DNA of 64,000 nt from G963665975 sp963665975 (GTDB taxonomy: Bacteria; Bacteroidota; Rhodothermia; Rhodothermales; Bin80): assembly GCA_963665975.1 (NCBI GenBank), contig OY762508.1:1798001-1862000 (forward strand). The letters are read 5' to 3'. Position 1 is the first letter of the stretch. Every line of letters begins with the position of its first letter. Of this stretch, positions 45,901 to 53,676 are shown piece after piece. Made by a program: the position numbers and the translations under genes. A model generated the notes under the pieces. It was not told where the DNA came from. It did not search any database and saw only the letters and a list, made by a program, of their open reading frames with translations.

Positions 45901-46499
45901 CGGCCTGCACCGTGCGTGCGCACCCATGTCCACGGCTCATGATGACCATCCTCGACACGCTCCATGAGCACCGTCCGATCTTCGCCGTGCTGCGCGTGGA
46001 TATAGGTCTCGTCCCAGGTCTCGAAGGGCTCCAGACTATCCATTGCAGGATGCTCCGGCTCCAGGATGTCAGCAGTGAACACCCCGGTCCCATGTTCCAA
46101 AAACTGGCCGCCCACAAGCGTTACATAGTCCTCTGAATTCCGAAAACAATACGAGGCCGCATGTATCGGAAGAAATCCTTTGCCCGACTCCACGAAATCC
46201 AGAAGAGCCTCCTCCTGAGAAGCGGTAATGGAGTCGTGGTTGGCGTACAAGAGCAGCGCATCATAACCTGCGAGCATTTCGTCGTTCAGAGAAGCCGGGT
46301 CCGCCGTATAGGTGATGTTGATCCTGTGGGTGGACAGCGCACCAGCCAGGAGCGAAACATAGGATTCCGAATCGTGATGCCTGCTGTCGTGCCCCAGAAA
46401 CAGTACTTCTATGTTGCGCGGCTCGGTATCCGGAGGTGGCGGCGCCTGACAGGCGGCAAACAAACAGAGGACGAATAGGAACAGGCCAGCAGTTTTCAT
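42990..46499 (-). CDS. Multidomain lipoprotein: ThuA, PVC-type dehydrogenase, HEAT, carbohydrate-binding and cupredoxin domains
   Basis: About 1,169 residues from ATG 46499 with lipobox LFAACQAP (Cys17). In order: a ThuA-like domain (about 28-245, VLFLGHDSRHHDS, LPIHAASYCF); a PVC-type glucose/sorbosone-dehydrogenase propeller (about 285-640, IAMAWDERGRLFVLQTVDYP, DTDGDGKAD loops); helical HEAT-like repeats (about 680-850); a galactose-binding-like sandwich (about 880-1000, VTYLNGVLVGEWPNGYGRPR); and an azurin/plastocyanin-like cupredoxin (about 1070-1169) with a His (DLPHNAVF) and the CTFPGHWRVM copper site. It probably oxidises a sugar-like substrate at the cell surface and passes electrons to its own copper domain. 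That electron route is inference. No CxxCH haem motif was seen. Confidence 0.85.
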   Translation of the reverse strand: MKTAGLFLFVLCLFAACQAPPPPDTEPRNIEVLFLGHDSRHHDSESYVSLLAGALSTHRINITYTADPASLNDEMLAGYDALLLYANHDSITASQEEALLDFVESGKGFLPIHAASYCFRNSEDYVTLVGGQFLEHGTGVFTADILEPEHPAMDSLEPFETWDETYIHAQHGEDRTVLMERVEDGHHEPWTWVRTHGAGRMFYTAYGHDERTWSNPGFHALIRSGILWAVGDRVRALWEGVSREPLRYTKHDSIPNYEERDPPPMLQQPLAPEASMRYIQVPVGFTLELFAAEPEIVNPIAMAWDERGRLFVLQTVDYPNEERLEGEGRDVITIVEDTDGDGKADSFTEFADGLSIPTSIAFARGGVLVSQAPDILLLKDTDGDDRADTREVVLTGFGTMDTHAGPSNLKYGFDNWIWGMVGYNDFEGVFRGDTVSMGQGVYRFTPDGNWFEPVSDFTNNTWGLGFSETFDIFGSTANNEHSVFVAIPNRYYANVPGLLGDGKIKLDGHYAMHAITPNYRQVDVWGGFTASAGHNLYTARDFPRAYWNRIALVNEPTGNLLHNAILERAGSGYREENGWNLLASADEWVSPVHAEVGPDGAVWILDWYNFIVQHNPTPGGFRTGKGNAHINSLRDKEHGRIYRLAYKGARPRPMPTLDPARPISLINGLKHDNMFWRLTAQRLLVEGGIDEVLDDLYDLIRPHMVDPIGLNGPAVHALWTLHGLGVLDGSNEEALRVVRRALTHVVAGVRKTAAQVLPRTDESLTAILEAGLFEDEDLNVRLYAFLAASEMPPSDVAGAALYAQSVREDVLEDVWLPEALFIAASRHRDGFLGAFSADIGATEYAQQIARLAGGLGADGTDWSGLDLDTSDWGTMAQPYPWDKSEEFATFDGVVWFRVEIDVPAQVAGRAATIGLGSVWDSDVTYLNGVLVGEWPNGYGRPRVYEVPAGVLRAGRNVVAVRAEDTSGRGGFWGEEEQLFIRAGSFMASLATDWQYKVEEEYVNGKKSEISRRTPLALQFLHHHYSIMSPASGDADASGTAVEEAVEVALSVIPGALQFDRTSFAVPSGERIRLTFTNPDDLPHNAVFVEPGSANAVGAMLDGLIKRNEAEALQYVPDTTAVLFSTGLVQSKDSATLTFVSPHKAGDYPYLCTFPGHWRVMQGTMVVTAP

Positions 46500-46545
46500 A
46501 GGGCAGGGTGGGTACAAGATGGTCCAGCGCTTGGCGATAACCGGA

Positions 46546-46944
46546 TCAGGGTCGTATGGTGACTTCGGGGAGGGCTCGCAGCACCTCTTCTTCTCCCGCA
46601 GGCGCGTAGACCACAATCAGGCGTAGCGGAATGTTGCCGCTATTCATCGTTCCGTGATAGACGCCACGCGGGATCCAGATACAGGCGCCAGCGCGAATGA
46701 CCACCGGAGGCTTGTCATCCAGCATCTGCTCCGCTACGCCTTCGATGACGAAAATAACCTCGTCTGCGTTGGGATGGTTGTGGCGGCTATGGCCGCTTCC
46801 GGGCTCGACGATGACCTCACCAAAGGTCATCGTCCGGCCGCCCGTCAGTGCAGGCTCGCTTAGAAGATTGATCGTGCCCCACGGAAAGGCAAGTGTTTCC
46901 GTGTCGTTAGGGTAGACGATGTGACAGGATCCAATGGTTTCCAT
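46546..46944 (-). CDS. Cupin-domain protein
   Basis: A 132-residue single-domain cupin: motif 1 GSGHSRHNHPNADEVIFVIEG with two His and a Glu, motif 2 IPRGVYHGTMNSG with a His. This is the metal-binding triad plus His. Such small cupins often act as sugar or aromatic-acid isomerases or dioxygenases, so the substrate cannot be read from sequence. It lies between the dehydrogenase lipoprotein and a Tm-1-like gene on the same strand, which suggests one catabolic cluster. Confidence 0.8.
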   Translation of the reverse strand: METIGSCHIVYPNDTETLAFPWGTINLLSEPALTGGRTMTFGEVIVEPGSGHSRHNHPNADEVIFVIEGVAEQMLDDKPPVVIRAGACIWIPRGVYHGTMNSGNIPLRLIVVYAPAGEEEVLRALPEVTIRP

Positions 46945-47009
46945 GGGGTGCGCGGTGATAAGGTGAAGGCCCCAAAAGCCGGAAAGGAATTGTTGCCGGG
47001 AGCGCTGGC

Positions 47010-48221
47010 CTACGGCGTGTGCAAATCTGCGAGGAGCCGCTCGGCAATGGCGTCTGCGAATGCGTCGTCGTTGATATGGAGATCCATTTCGACCAGGCGC
47101 ACCGATTCGTTTACACCCGACCGCAGGGCGTCAAACAGCGCGCGGTTGGCGTCTGGGGCATAAAACGGCTGTCCTTCGGCGTCAATCGCGCTGACTCCGC
47201 GTAGCGGGAGAAGGAGCGTTACAGGGCCGTTGGCGGCATTGAGCTTGTCTGCGATGATCCGGCCGAGCGCTGCACATTCCTCCGGTGTAGTCCGCATGAG
47301 CGTAACATTCGCGTTATGGCGGTATACCGTGCGACCCTGAAACTCTGTTGGCATGGTCTCCAGAGCCCAGAAGTTTACCATGTCCAGCGCGCCGCACGAT
47401 ACCACCTGCGGCAATCCGCAGCGCGCGGCCGCCTCCAGCCGGTGCGGCCCCGCGCTCAGCACGCCACCGACCAGTTCGTCGCACCACTCGGTAGTGGTGA
47501 CATCCGCCACGGCCGTGATAAACCCGCCGTCAATCAGCGCCTCCATCGCCCGCCCTCCGCTTCCGGTAGCATGGAACACCAGCACCTCGTATCCGGCGGC
47601 CTCCAGGCGCTCGCGCACACGCGTTACACACGGTGTCGTGACACCGAACATCGTGGCCGCAATGACAGGCTTGTCGGAAGCCTCCGGCATGTTCTGCTCC
47701 ACCATGCCGCACACTGCACCTGCAGCATTGGCCAGAATCGAACGCGATATCTTGTTCAGGCCTGCAATGTCTACTACCGAGTACATCATGGTGATATCAC
47801 GGGAGCCGACGTACGGCGCCACGTCTCCAGAGGCGATCGTGGACACCATGACCTTGGGCATGCCCACGGGGAGCCTGCGCATGACCGCAGACGCGATTAT
47901 GGTGCCACCACTGCCTCCAAGTCCCAAAACGGCCTGTACGCGCCCCTTGCCAAGAAGCTGCTCCGCTACCGCACATGCGCCACGCGTCATGACATCAATC
48001 GCCGACCCGCGGTCGCCCTGTTCCCGCAGGGCTTCCAGCGAGGATCCGCCAAGATGCGCAATCTCGGACGCCGGTATGTCCGGCTCGACAGATGGATCCG
48101 CTATGATCCCGGCATCTGCAAGAATCGTGTCGTGGCCGCGCTCGCGGATCAGATCTCGTACATAGGCAAATTCAGCCCCTTTGGTATCCAGCGTGCCAAT
48201 GAGCAGAATCGTGGCAGACAT
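47010..48221 (-). CDS. Tm-1-like ATP-binding (UPF0261) family protein
   Basis: A 403-residue protein from ATG 48221; a longer start is rejected. The N-terminal domain has TILLIGTLDTKGAEFAYVRD and VLGLGGSGGTIIASAVMRRLPVG, and the C-terminal TIM-barrel-like domain has VFHATGSGGRAMEALI and VSCGALDMVNFWA. These are the hallmarks of the Tm-1/UPF0261 family, an ATP-binding domain fused to a PEP-hydrolase-like barrel. Biochemical function in bacteria is not settled. Length and motifs are normal. Confidence 0.88.
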   Translation of the reverse strand: MSATILLIGTLDTKGAEFAYVRDLIRERGHDTILADAGIIADPSVEPDIPASEIAHLGGSSLEALREQGDRGSAIDVMTRGACAVAEQLLGKGRVQAVLGLGGSGGTIIASAVMRRLPVGMPKVMVSTIASGDVAPYVGSRDITMMYSVVDIAGLNKISRSILANAAGAVCGMVEQNMPEASDKPVIAATMFGVTTPCVTRVRERLEAAGYEVLVFHATGSGGRAMEALIDGGFITAVADVTTTEWCDELVGGVLSAGPHRLEAAARCGLPQVVSCGALDMVNFWALETMPTEFQGRTVYRHNANVTLMRTTPEECAALGRIIADKLNAANGPVTLLLPLRGVSAIDAEGQPFYAPDANRALFDALRSGVNESVRLVEMDLHINDDAFADAIAERLLADLHTP

Positions 48222-48337
48222 GGGCGCACAATGATAGTGGGTACAAACAGAACCGCTCCAAGGTACTTGCTGCGATGAGCTTTTTCCAGACCCCCGGTCA
48301 AACCAGGAACCAGTAGTTGCATTTGCCACACAGCCAT

Positions 48338-48352
48338 CCGTATAGTATACGG
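48338..48352. promoter_or_regulatory. Perfect 15-base palindrome upstream of the receptor operon
   Basis: CCGTATAGTATACGG is symmetrical around its central G and lies 13 bases before the small protein at 48366, between divergent genes. It is a good candidate operator for a metal-responsive repressor, given the receptor downstream. The regulator is not in the window. Confidence 0.45.
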
Positions 48353-48365
48353 CAGTGGACTACGC

Positions 48366-48758
48366 ATGGGGGCAATTGGCTCTGAACCCTTCGTCGTAAT
48401 GTGGTCATTCCTGTTTCATGAATCCCGGCCTGGCGTCGTAGCACTGCTCCTGGGTTTCCTGGTGGGTGGCGTGGTCGGACCGGCATTTCACCAGGCCTTA
48501 CACGGCCTGGAGAATGCGGCCGCCGCGGAAATATGCGCCCATACTCCGGGAGAAGCAGCGCCGCATGACCATACGCTCCCTGATCTCACCACGGACCAGT
48601 GCCTGCTTTGCGACCGCGATCAGACGATCCTGCATGCTACCGCGTACATTTCTTACCTCCGCGGAGAATCTTCGGTATATGCTGCGCGACGAGCGGCGTC
48701 TCCTGAAACACCACACCTCTCCCTGATCCCCATTCGGGGACCTCCTGTCTGGACCTGA
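48366..48758 (+). CDS. Small membrane/periplasmic protein upstream of a TonB receptor
   Basis: A 130-residue protein with one hydrophobic segment (GVVALLLGFLVGGVVGPAFH) and a periplasmic part rich in His, Asp and Cys (CAHTPGEAAPHDHTLPD, then CLLCDRD). The CxxC and His clusters suggest metal binding. Small proteins of this kind (DUF2946-like in layout) often precede metal-related TonB receptors. The start could also be ATG 48399. It probably forms one operon with the receptor. Confidence 0.6.
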   Translation: MGAIGSEPFVVMWSFLFHESRPGVVALLLGFLVGGVVGPAFHQALHGLENAAAAEICAHTPGEAAPHDHTLPDLTTDQCLLCDRDQTILHATAYISYLRGESSVYAARRAASPETPHLSLIPIRGPPVWT

Positions 48759-48888
48759 TAGCAGTCCTTGCGGGATGCGTTCCCGCAAACGGACTCATTT
48801 CTTGATCAGATCGCCGTCCTTGCCGGCAGGAGACTGGGTGCTACCCTGCTTCCTGCCCGCGCGCCCCCGACAGACTGGTAGGGATCCC

Positions 48889-51270
48889 ATGCATCCGGAA
48901 AAAACTGTCCGCGCCACTTTCATAGTCCTGTGCGCGCTATTTGGCGCCATCAATCTCTATGCGCAGAACACAGGACGTATTGAAGGCACCGTAAAGAATG
49001 CCGCCGAGATCGCCGCCACGGACGCGTCCGTGCAATTGGTGGGACTCGCCCGCCTGGTCGATGCGGACGAGCGCGGCATGTTCGTATTCGAGGATGTGCC
49101 CGCAGGAGTCTACGTCGTCGCTGCCACCAGCGAGCGGTGGGGTCGCGTTGTGGAGCCGATCATGGTAGCCGCTGGTGCAACGACCTCGGTGACGCTTGTC
49201 ATCCTTCGGCACATCGAACACGAGGAAGTCGTCATCACCGCAGGTCCCATCCCCTTGACCCGATCCGATGCCGTGCAGCCTACAACGGTGCTTACGAAGG
49301 ATGAACTGTCCAACGCGGGTGGTGTGACAATCGGCGAAGCCATAGGAGATCGGCCCGGCATCTCGTCTACCTATTTCGGACCGGGTGCGAGTCGGCCCGT
49401 GATTCGCGGACTCGGTGGCAACCGTGTGCAGGTGCTGCAACAGGGATTGTCGGTCGCTGACGCGTCGGATGTAAGCCCCGACCACGCCGTAGCCATAGAA
49501 ACGCTGACAAGCGAGCGCGTGGAAATCCTCCGCGGACCCGCGACGCTGCTATACGGCAGTTCCGCCATCGGCGGCGTTGTCAATGTATTGGATGGCCGAG
49601 TGCCCAATGAGCTGCCAACGAAAGTGTTGCGTGGCTCGGTAACGGCGCGTGGCGGCACCGTAGCTAAAGAAAAGACTGGCGCGGTCGAACTGCGCGGCGC
49701 AATAGGCCGCGTAGCCTGGCGCACATCCGGACTTTGGCGAAATACGGAAGACTATACCATCCCGGGGGCTGCTGCTCTTGATAACAGTCATGAGGAGGAG
49801 GAAGAAGAAGATCATGAAGGAGACGAGGACAGCGATGACGAGGACCATCACGACGAAGACGACGAGGATGACGATCCGGATATGGATAACAGCGGTGGCG
49901 AGGAAGACAGTGGCATACTGGAAGGCAGCGCGCTGCAGGCCATGAATGGGTCCATGGGAATCTCCTACATCGGCAATCGCGGATATTTCGGTGCATCCTT
50001 TACCCGCTTCGACTCGGAATATGGCGTGCCGGGACACGCGCACGGAGAAGACGAAGGCGGGGAGCATGACGACGAAGAAAACGGGGAGGCCGAAGAAGCC
50101 GGGACACGCGTCGACATGCGCCAGAATGCCGTGAACCTGGAAGGCGCCTGGCGCTTTACCAATGCCTACCTGAGTGGACTGCGCATTCGTATGGCGCAGA
50201 GTGACTACCTGCACGACGAACTGGAGGGCGCTGTTGTCGGCACCACGTTCGATAACGACCAGTGGACTGCGCGCCTCGAAGCAGACCATAGCCTGTTCGC
50301 ACGTTCGACCGGCGTTGTCGGCCTCCAGCTCGGCAAGCGCAATCTTACCGTGACCGGTGAAGAAGCCTATATCCCACGCACGACGACCACTAATACGGCG
50401 CTCTTCCTGCTCGAACGCTTCCAGAAGGGCAACTTCGCGCTGGAAACCGGTGCGCGCATAGAACGCGTGCGCATAGTGCCACAGGCGCAAGGACACGACC
50501 GTACTTTCACCGGAATCTCAGCAAGCGCCGGCGTCAATTACCGCCATACCCCGAATATTACGTTTGCCTTCTCGGCGTCGCGGTCCGTGAAGATCCCGGA
50601 CGCCACGGAGCTATATTCCAACGGCCCGCATGCCGCCACGCGTGCCTTCGAAATCGGCGACGCCAACCTCGACGCAGAAACAGCCACAAGCCTGGACATC
50701 TCCACACACGTGCATTTCGACCGCCTGGATGCAACGGCGACGCTGTTTGCAAACCGGTTTTCGGACTACATCTTCCTGCAGAACACAAATCGCGTAAGCG
50801 ACGGATTCCTCGTCTACCAGGTCACACAGGGCGACGCCATCTTTCGAGGCATTGAGGCGGAAGCAGACGTAGAACTTTTCCACGCCGGCGAGCAGCACGT
50901 GACATTCCGCGTATGGGGCGACTATACGCACGCAGGCTTGATCCGCAACAACGAACCGCTGCCACGCATACCTCCGGTGCGCATCGGAGGAGGCTTGCGC
51001 TACGTTTGGGACAAGTTTCGGGCCAACGTCTCCATTGAAGGCGTCGGACGCCAAACGCGCATCGCCGCGTACGAACAGGAAACACCGGGATACGCGCTCG
51101 TGCATGCCACCGCGAGCTACCGGTTCATTACGCGACAGACCGTGCACATACTCGCGCTGACCGGGCGCAACCTTACCGATGCCACTGCCCGCAAGCACAC
51201 TTCGTTCCTGAAAGATCTGGCGCCGCTCCCCGGACGGGACCTGCGCCTCACCTATACCCTGTTGTTCTGA
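48889..51270 (+). CDS. TonB-dependent receptor, probable zinc (ZnuD-like) importer
   Basis: About 793 residues from ATG 48889 (GGTAGGG upstream). A signal peptide ends NLYAQ. A carboxypeptidase-regulatory domain covers about 25-105 and a plug about 115-245, with the run SPDHAVAIETLTSERVEILR and GPATLLYGSSAIGGVVNVLD, which closely follows ZnuD-type receptors. The barrel carries two very acidic and His-rich loops at 49790-49915 and 50035-50105, expected to hold divalent cations at the surface. It ends in an aromatic LLF. Zinc is most likely. Copper or another divalent metal is possible. Confidence 0.82.
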   Translation: MHPEKTVRATFIVLCALFGAINLYAQNTGRIEGTVKNAAEIAATDASVQLVGLARLVDADERGMFVFEDVPAGVYVVAATSERWGRVVEPIMVAAGATTSVTLVILRHIEHEEVVITAGPIPLTRSDAVQPTTVLTKDELSNAGGVTIGEAIGDRPGISSTYFGPGASRPVIRGLGGNRVQVLQQGLSVADASDVSPDHAVAIETLTSERVEILRGPATLLYGSSAIGGVVNVLDGRVPNELPTKVLRGSVTARGGTVAKEKTGAVELRGAIGRVAWRTSGLWRNTEDYTIPGAAALDNSHEEEEEEDHEGDEDSDDEDHHDEDDEDDDPDMDNSGGEEDSGILEGSALQAMNGSMGISYIGNRGYFGASFTRFDSEYGVPGHAHGEDEGGEHDDEENGEAEEAGTRVDMRQNAVNLEGAWRFTNAYLSGLRIRMAQSDYLHDELEGAVVGTTFDNDQWTARLEADHSLFARSTGVVGLQLGKRNLTVTGEEAYIPRTTTTNTALFLLERFQKGNFALETGARIERVRIVPQAQGHDRTFTGISASAGVNYRHTPNITFAFSASRSVKIPDATELYSNGPHAATRAFEIGDANLDAETATSLDISTHVHFDRLDATATLFANRFSDYIFLQNTNRVSDGFLVYQVTQGDAIFRGIEAEADVELFHAGEQHVTFRVWGDYTHAGLIRNNEPLPRIPPVRIGGGLRYVWDKFRANVSIEGVGRQTRIAAYEQETPGYALVHATASYRFITRQTVHILALTGRNLTDATARKHTSFLKDLAPLPGRDLRLTYTLLF

Positions 51271-51278
51271 CGCGCAGG

Positions 51279-51542
51279 TCAGGAGAACATTTCAATGGTG
51301 ATCTGTAGCGCTGCCGTGTCCAGTTCGATGGCGCGATGGCCGTCCGCGAGCCTGTAGTCGGTAATCTCTTCAGGCAAGAATTCTCGCGGCGTGTTCATCG
51401 CAAAGAGGGTATCCGCGACTACGTGCCAGTCCTCCATGGTGAGATGCACGGTGGCCTTGCCATCGCCGCCAACCATCGGAGCATACGCTAATACCTTCTT
51501 GATGTGGTTGATACCCTGTTTTTGATGAAGGTTGGGATCCAT
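51279..51542 (-). CDS. Small protein of unknown function
   Basis: An 87-residue protein from ATG 51542. It is soluble, mixed alpha/beta, with MEDWHVVADTLFAMNTP and a C-terminal DTAALQITIEMF strand. No signal peptide or metal site. I recognise no family. It converges on the receptor gene and lies back to back with thyA. Confidence 0.55.
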   Translation of the reverse strand: MDPNLHQKQGINHIKKVLAYAPMVGGDGKATVHLTMEDWHVVADTLFAMNTPREFLPEEITDYRLADGHRAIELDTAALQITIEMFS

Positions 51543-51630
51543 TTCTTTTGTATTTGTAGATTCAAACCTGCACACGTTTGAGGATAGGATAACTGTCACA
51601 GGCCAAGTGTCGTTCCAGGCACCAGGGATT

Positions 51631-52524
51631 ATGCGTCCGTATCTCGATCTTCTACAACACGTGTTGGATGGCGGGCTGCACAGGCAGGATCGAACCGGAA
51701 CGGGCACCATCAGCGTGTTCGGATACCAGATGCGCTTCGATCTGCAGCAGGGTTTTCCCATGGTGACCACCAAACGCGTGTGGTTTCGCGCGCTCGCCCG
51801 CGAACTGCTATGGTTCCTGGCCGGATCCACCAATATCAAGCCACTGGTCGATCACGGCATTTCCATCTGGACGGACTGGCCCCTCCGAAACTACCTGCAA
51901 GGCCGGGGCATGGACATTCCACCGTCTGACACGGAAGCGTGGAGCATCCTCAAGGAAGACTTTGAAGACCGCATCCGCTCGGACGATGCTTTTGCCGCCG
52001 AATACGGTGACATGGGACCCGTTTACGGGAAACAGTGGCGCGATTTTCATGGGGTCGACCAGATTACGCGCGTCATAGACTCTATTCGAAGCCGACCATA
52101 CAGCAGACGCCATGTCGTCTCAGCATGGAACGCTGCCGAAACCGAACAGATGGCGCTGCCACCATGCCATATGTTCTTTCAGTTCTATGTAGGCGCCGGT
52201 CGTCTGTCGTGCCTTCTCTATATTCGCTCGAATGACCTGTTCCTGGGAGCACCCTTCAACATCGCCCAATATGCGCTTCTGACGCATATGGTCGCCCAGC
52301 AAACCGATCTCGATGTCGGCGAACTGGTCTATACGATCGGCGACGCCCACGCCTACACCAACCATCTGGATCAAATCCGTGTGCAGCTCGCGCGTACGCC
52401 GTATCCGCTGCCGGAGCTTGTAATCAAGGGCAAGCCCCCATCTATCTTCGACTATGCCTACGAAGATTTCCAGGTCGTAAACTACCAGCACCACCCGTCC
52501 ATCAAGGCCCCTATCGCTGTATAG
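51631..52524 (+). CDS. thyA: Thymidylate synthase
   Basis: A 297-residue enzyme from ATG 51631; an extension to 51532 is unlikely. It methylates dUMP to dTMP with methylene-tetrahydrofolate. Visible: RTGTGTISVFGYQMRFDL (phosphate Arg), GDMGPVYGKQWRDF, RPYSRRHVVSAWN (dimer Arg pair), the catalytic Cys in LPPCHMFFQFYV at about residue 177, and LFLGAPFNIAQYALLTHM. An insertion of about 30 residues around 95-125 makes it longer than the E. coli enzyme. folA lies three genes downstream, restoring the folate it oxidises. Confidence 0.95.
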   Translation: MRPYLDLLQHVLDGGLHRQDRTGTGTISVFGYQMRFDLQQGFPMVTTKRVWFRALARELLWFLAGSTNIKPLVDHGISIWTDWPLRNYLQGRGMDIPPSDTEAWSILKEDFEDRIRSDDAFAAEYGDMGPVYGKQWRDFHGVDQITRVIDSIRSRPYSRRHVVSAWNAAETEQMALPPCHMFFQFYVGAGRLSCLLYIRSNDLFLGAPFNIAQYALLTHMVAQQTDLDVGELVYTIGDAHAYTNHLDQIRVQLARTPYPLPELVIKGKPPSIFDYAYEDFQVVNYQHHPSIKAPIAV

Positions 52525-52593
52525 TCTAATGGAACGAGCCGGGTCATGCTTCATTGAAGATTGTGGATTGTTAGATCCTGTAGACGCGGGGCC

Positions 52594-53676
52594 ATGAAAT
52601 ACTCAAGGAAAGACAGGCGGCAGGAGCTCTTCAGGGACGTCTATGAGGAGAACATGCGAATTACGGGGCGCAAGGACTCCCGTGGTCGCCTGATGTCCGG
52701 ATTTCGTCCGCGCGCGGGGCGGAAACGCCTGCTGCTACCACGCGTGATCGGCGCCCTGGTCGGTGTGCTCGTGCTGTTCGGCGCGCTACGGATCGGCAAG
52801 GACATGAACGGTCTCGATTCCGTCGCGGAAACGTCGAGTGTGGTGCCCTCTTTCGAGGAATCCTTCGGCAACCCCACCGATCCAGGACTACGCCGCGCGG
52901 ATGACCGTGAAGTCCCGCTCGCCAACCTGTTCGGACTATCGGTCAAGACCATTGTCATCGATCCTGGCCATGGCGGGCGGCAGCCAGGCGCCGTCGGCGC
53001 TACCGGCCTTGCGGAGAAAACGGTCACGCTGGATGTCGCCCGACGCCTCCAGCGCAGGCTCGAAGATCACGGCTATCGTATCCTGCTGACACGCGAGGAT
53101 GACACTGCACGCACGCTACGCGAGCGTGTGCGCTTCGCCCGCGAAGCGAAGGCGGATCTCTTCATCTCCATTCACATCAACGCGTTGCCCGTCGACTCGC
53201 TGTCGGTTGTGGAAACCTTCCACTATAGCCCCCGCGGCGGCTCATCGGAAATTGAACGCTTGGCTGCTATCGAAAACGAAGACTCCGGATATTCGATTGG
53301 CGAGTGGCGTCAAGTAATGCATCGGCTCGGTAGTGCGATGAAGAGCCAGGAATCAAGACGACTTGCCTCCTCAATTCAGACCGCGCTATATCGTAATATT
53401 CGACAAGTACGCAGCGACGTAGTGGACTGGGGGACCCGTAGAGGCCCATTCATGGTGCTCCTGGGAGTCGACGTTCCCGCCGTTCTGACAGAAATCGCAG
53501 TGATCAGCAACCGCAGCGACGAGGCGCGGCTCTACACGAGCACCTACCGGGAACGCCTTGCCTTGTCGCTTGAAACCGGAATCGTAACCTATCTGGAGGG
53601 GTCGCCTGGTGCAGACTCGTCCACAGAACAAGACGTGGCATATGCCCTCAAAGAAACAAGCAAACTCGTCCGATAA
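52594..53676 (+). CDS. N-acetylmuramoyl-L-alanine amidase (Amidase_3)
   Basis: A 360-residue protein from ATG 52594 with a basic cytoplasmic start, one membrane segment (VIGALVGVLVLFGALRIG) and a periplasmic Amidase_3 domain. Zinc-site motifs: VIDPGHGG (His), GATGLAEKTV (Glu), FISIHINAL (His) and VLTEIAVISN (catalytic Glu). It cleaves the stem peptide from muramic acid in peptidoglycan, usually at division. No AMIN or LysM domain. Its end overlaps the MamK-like gene by 35 bases. Confidence 0.88.
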   Translation: MKYSRKDRRQELFRDVYEENMRITGRKDSRGRLMSGFRPRAGRKRLLLPRVIGALVGVLVLFGALRIGKDMNGLDSVAETSSVVPSFEESFGNPTDPGLRRADDREVPLANLFGLSVKTIVIDPGHGGRQPGAVGATGLAEKTVTLDVARRLQRRLEDHGYRILLTREDDTARTLRERVRFAREAKADLFISIHINALPVDSLSVVETFHYSPRGGSSEIERLAAIENEDSGYSIGEWRQVMHRLGSAMKSQESRRLASSIQTALYRNIRQVRSDVVDWGTRRGPFMVLLGVDVPAVLTEIAVISNRSDEARLYTSTYRERLALSLETGIVTYLEGSPGADSSTEQDVAYALKETSKLVR

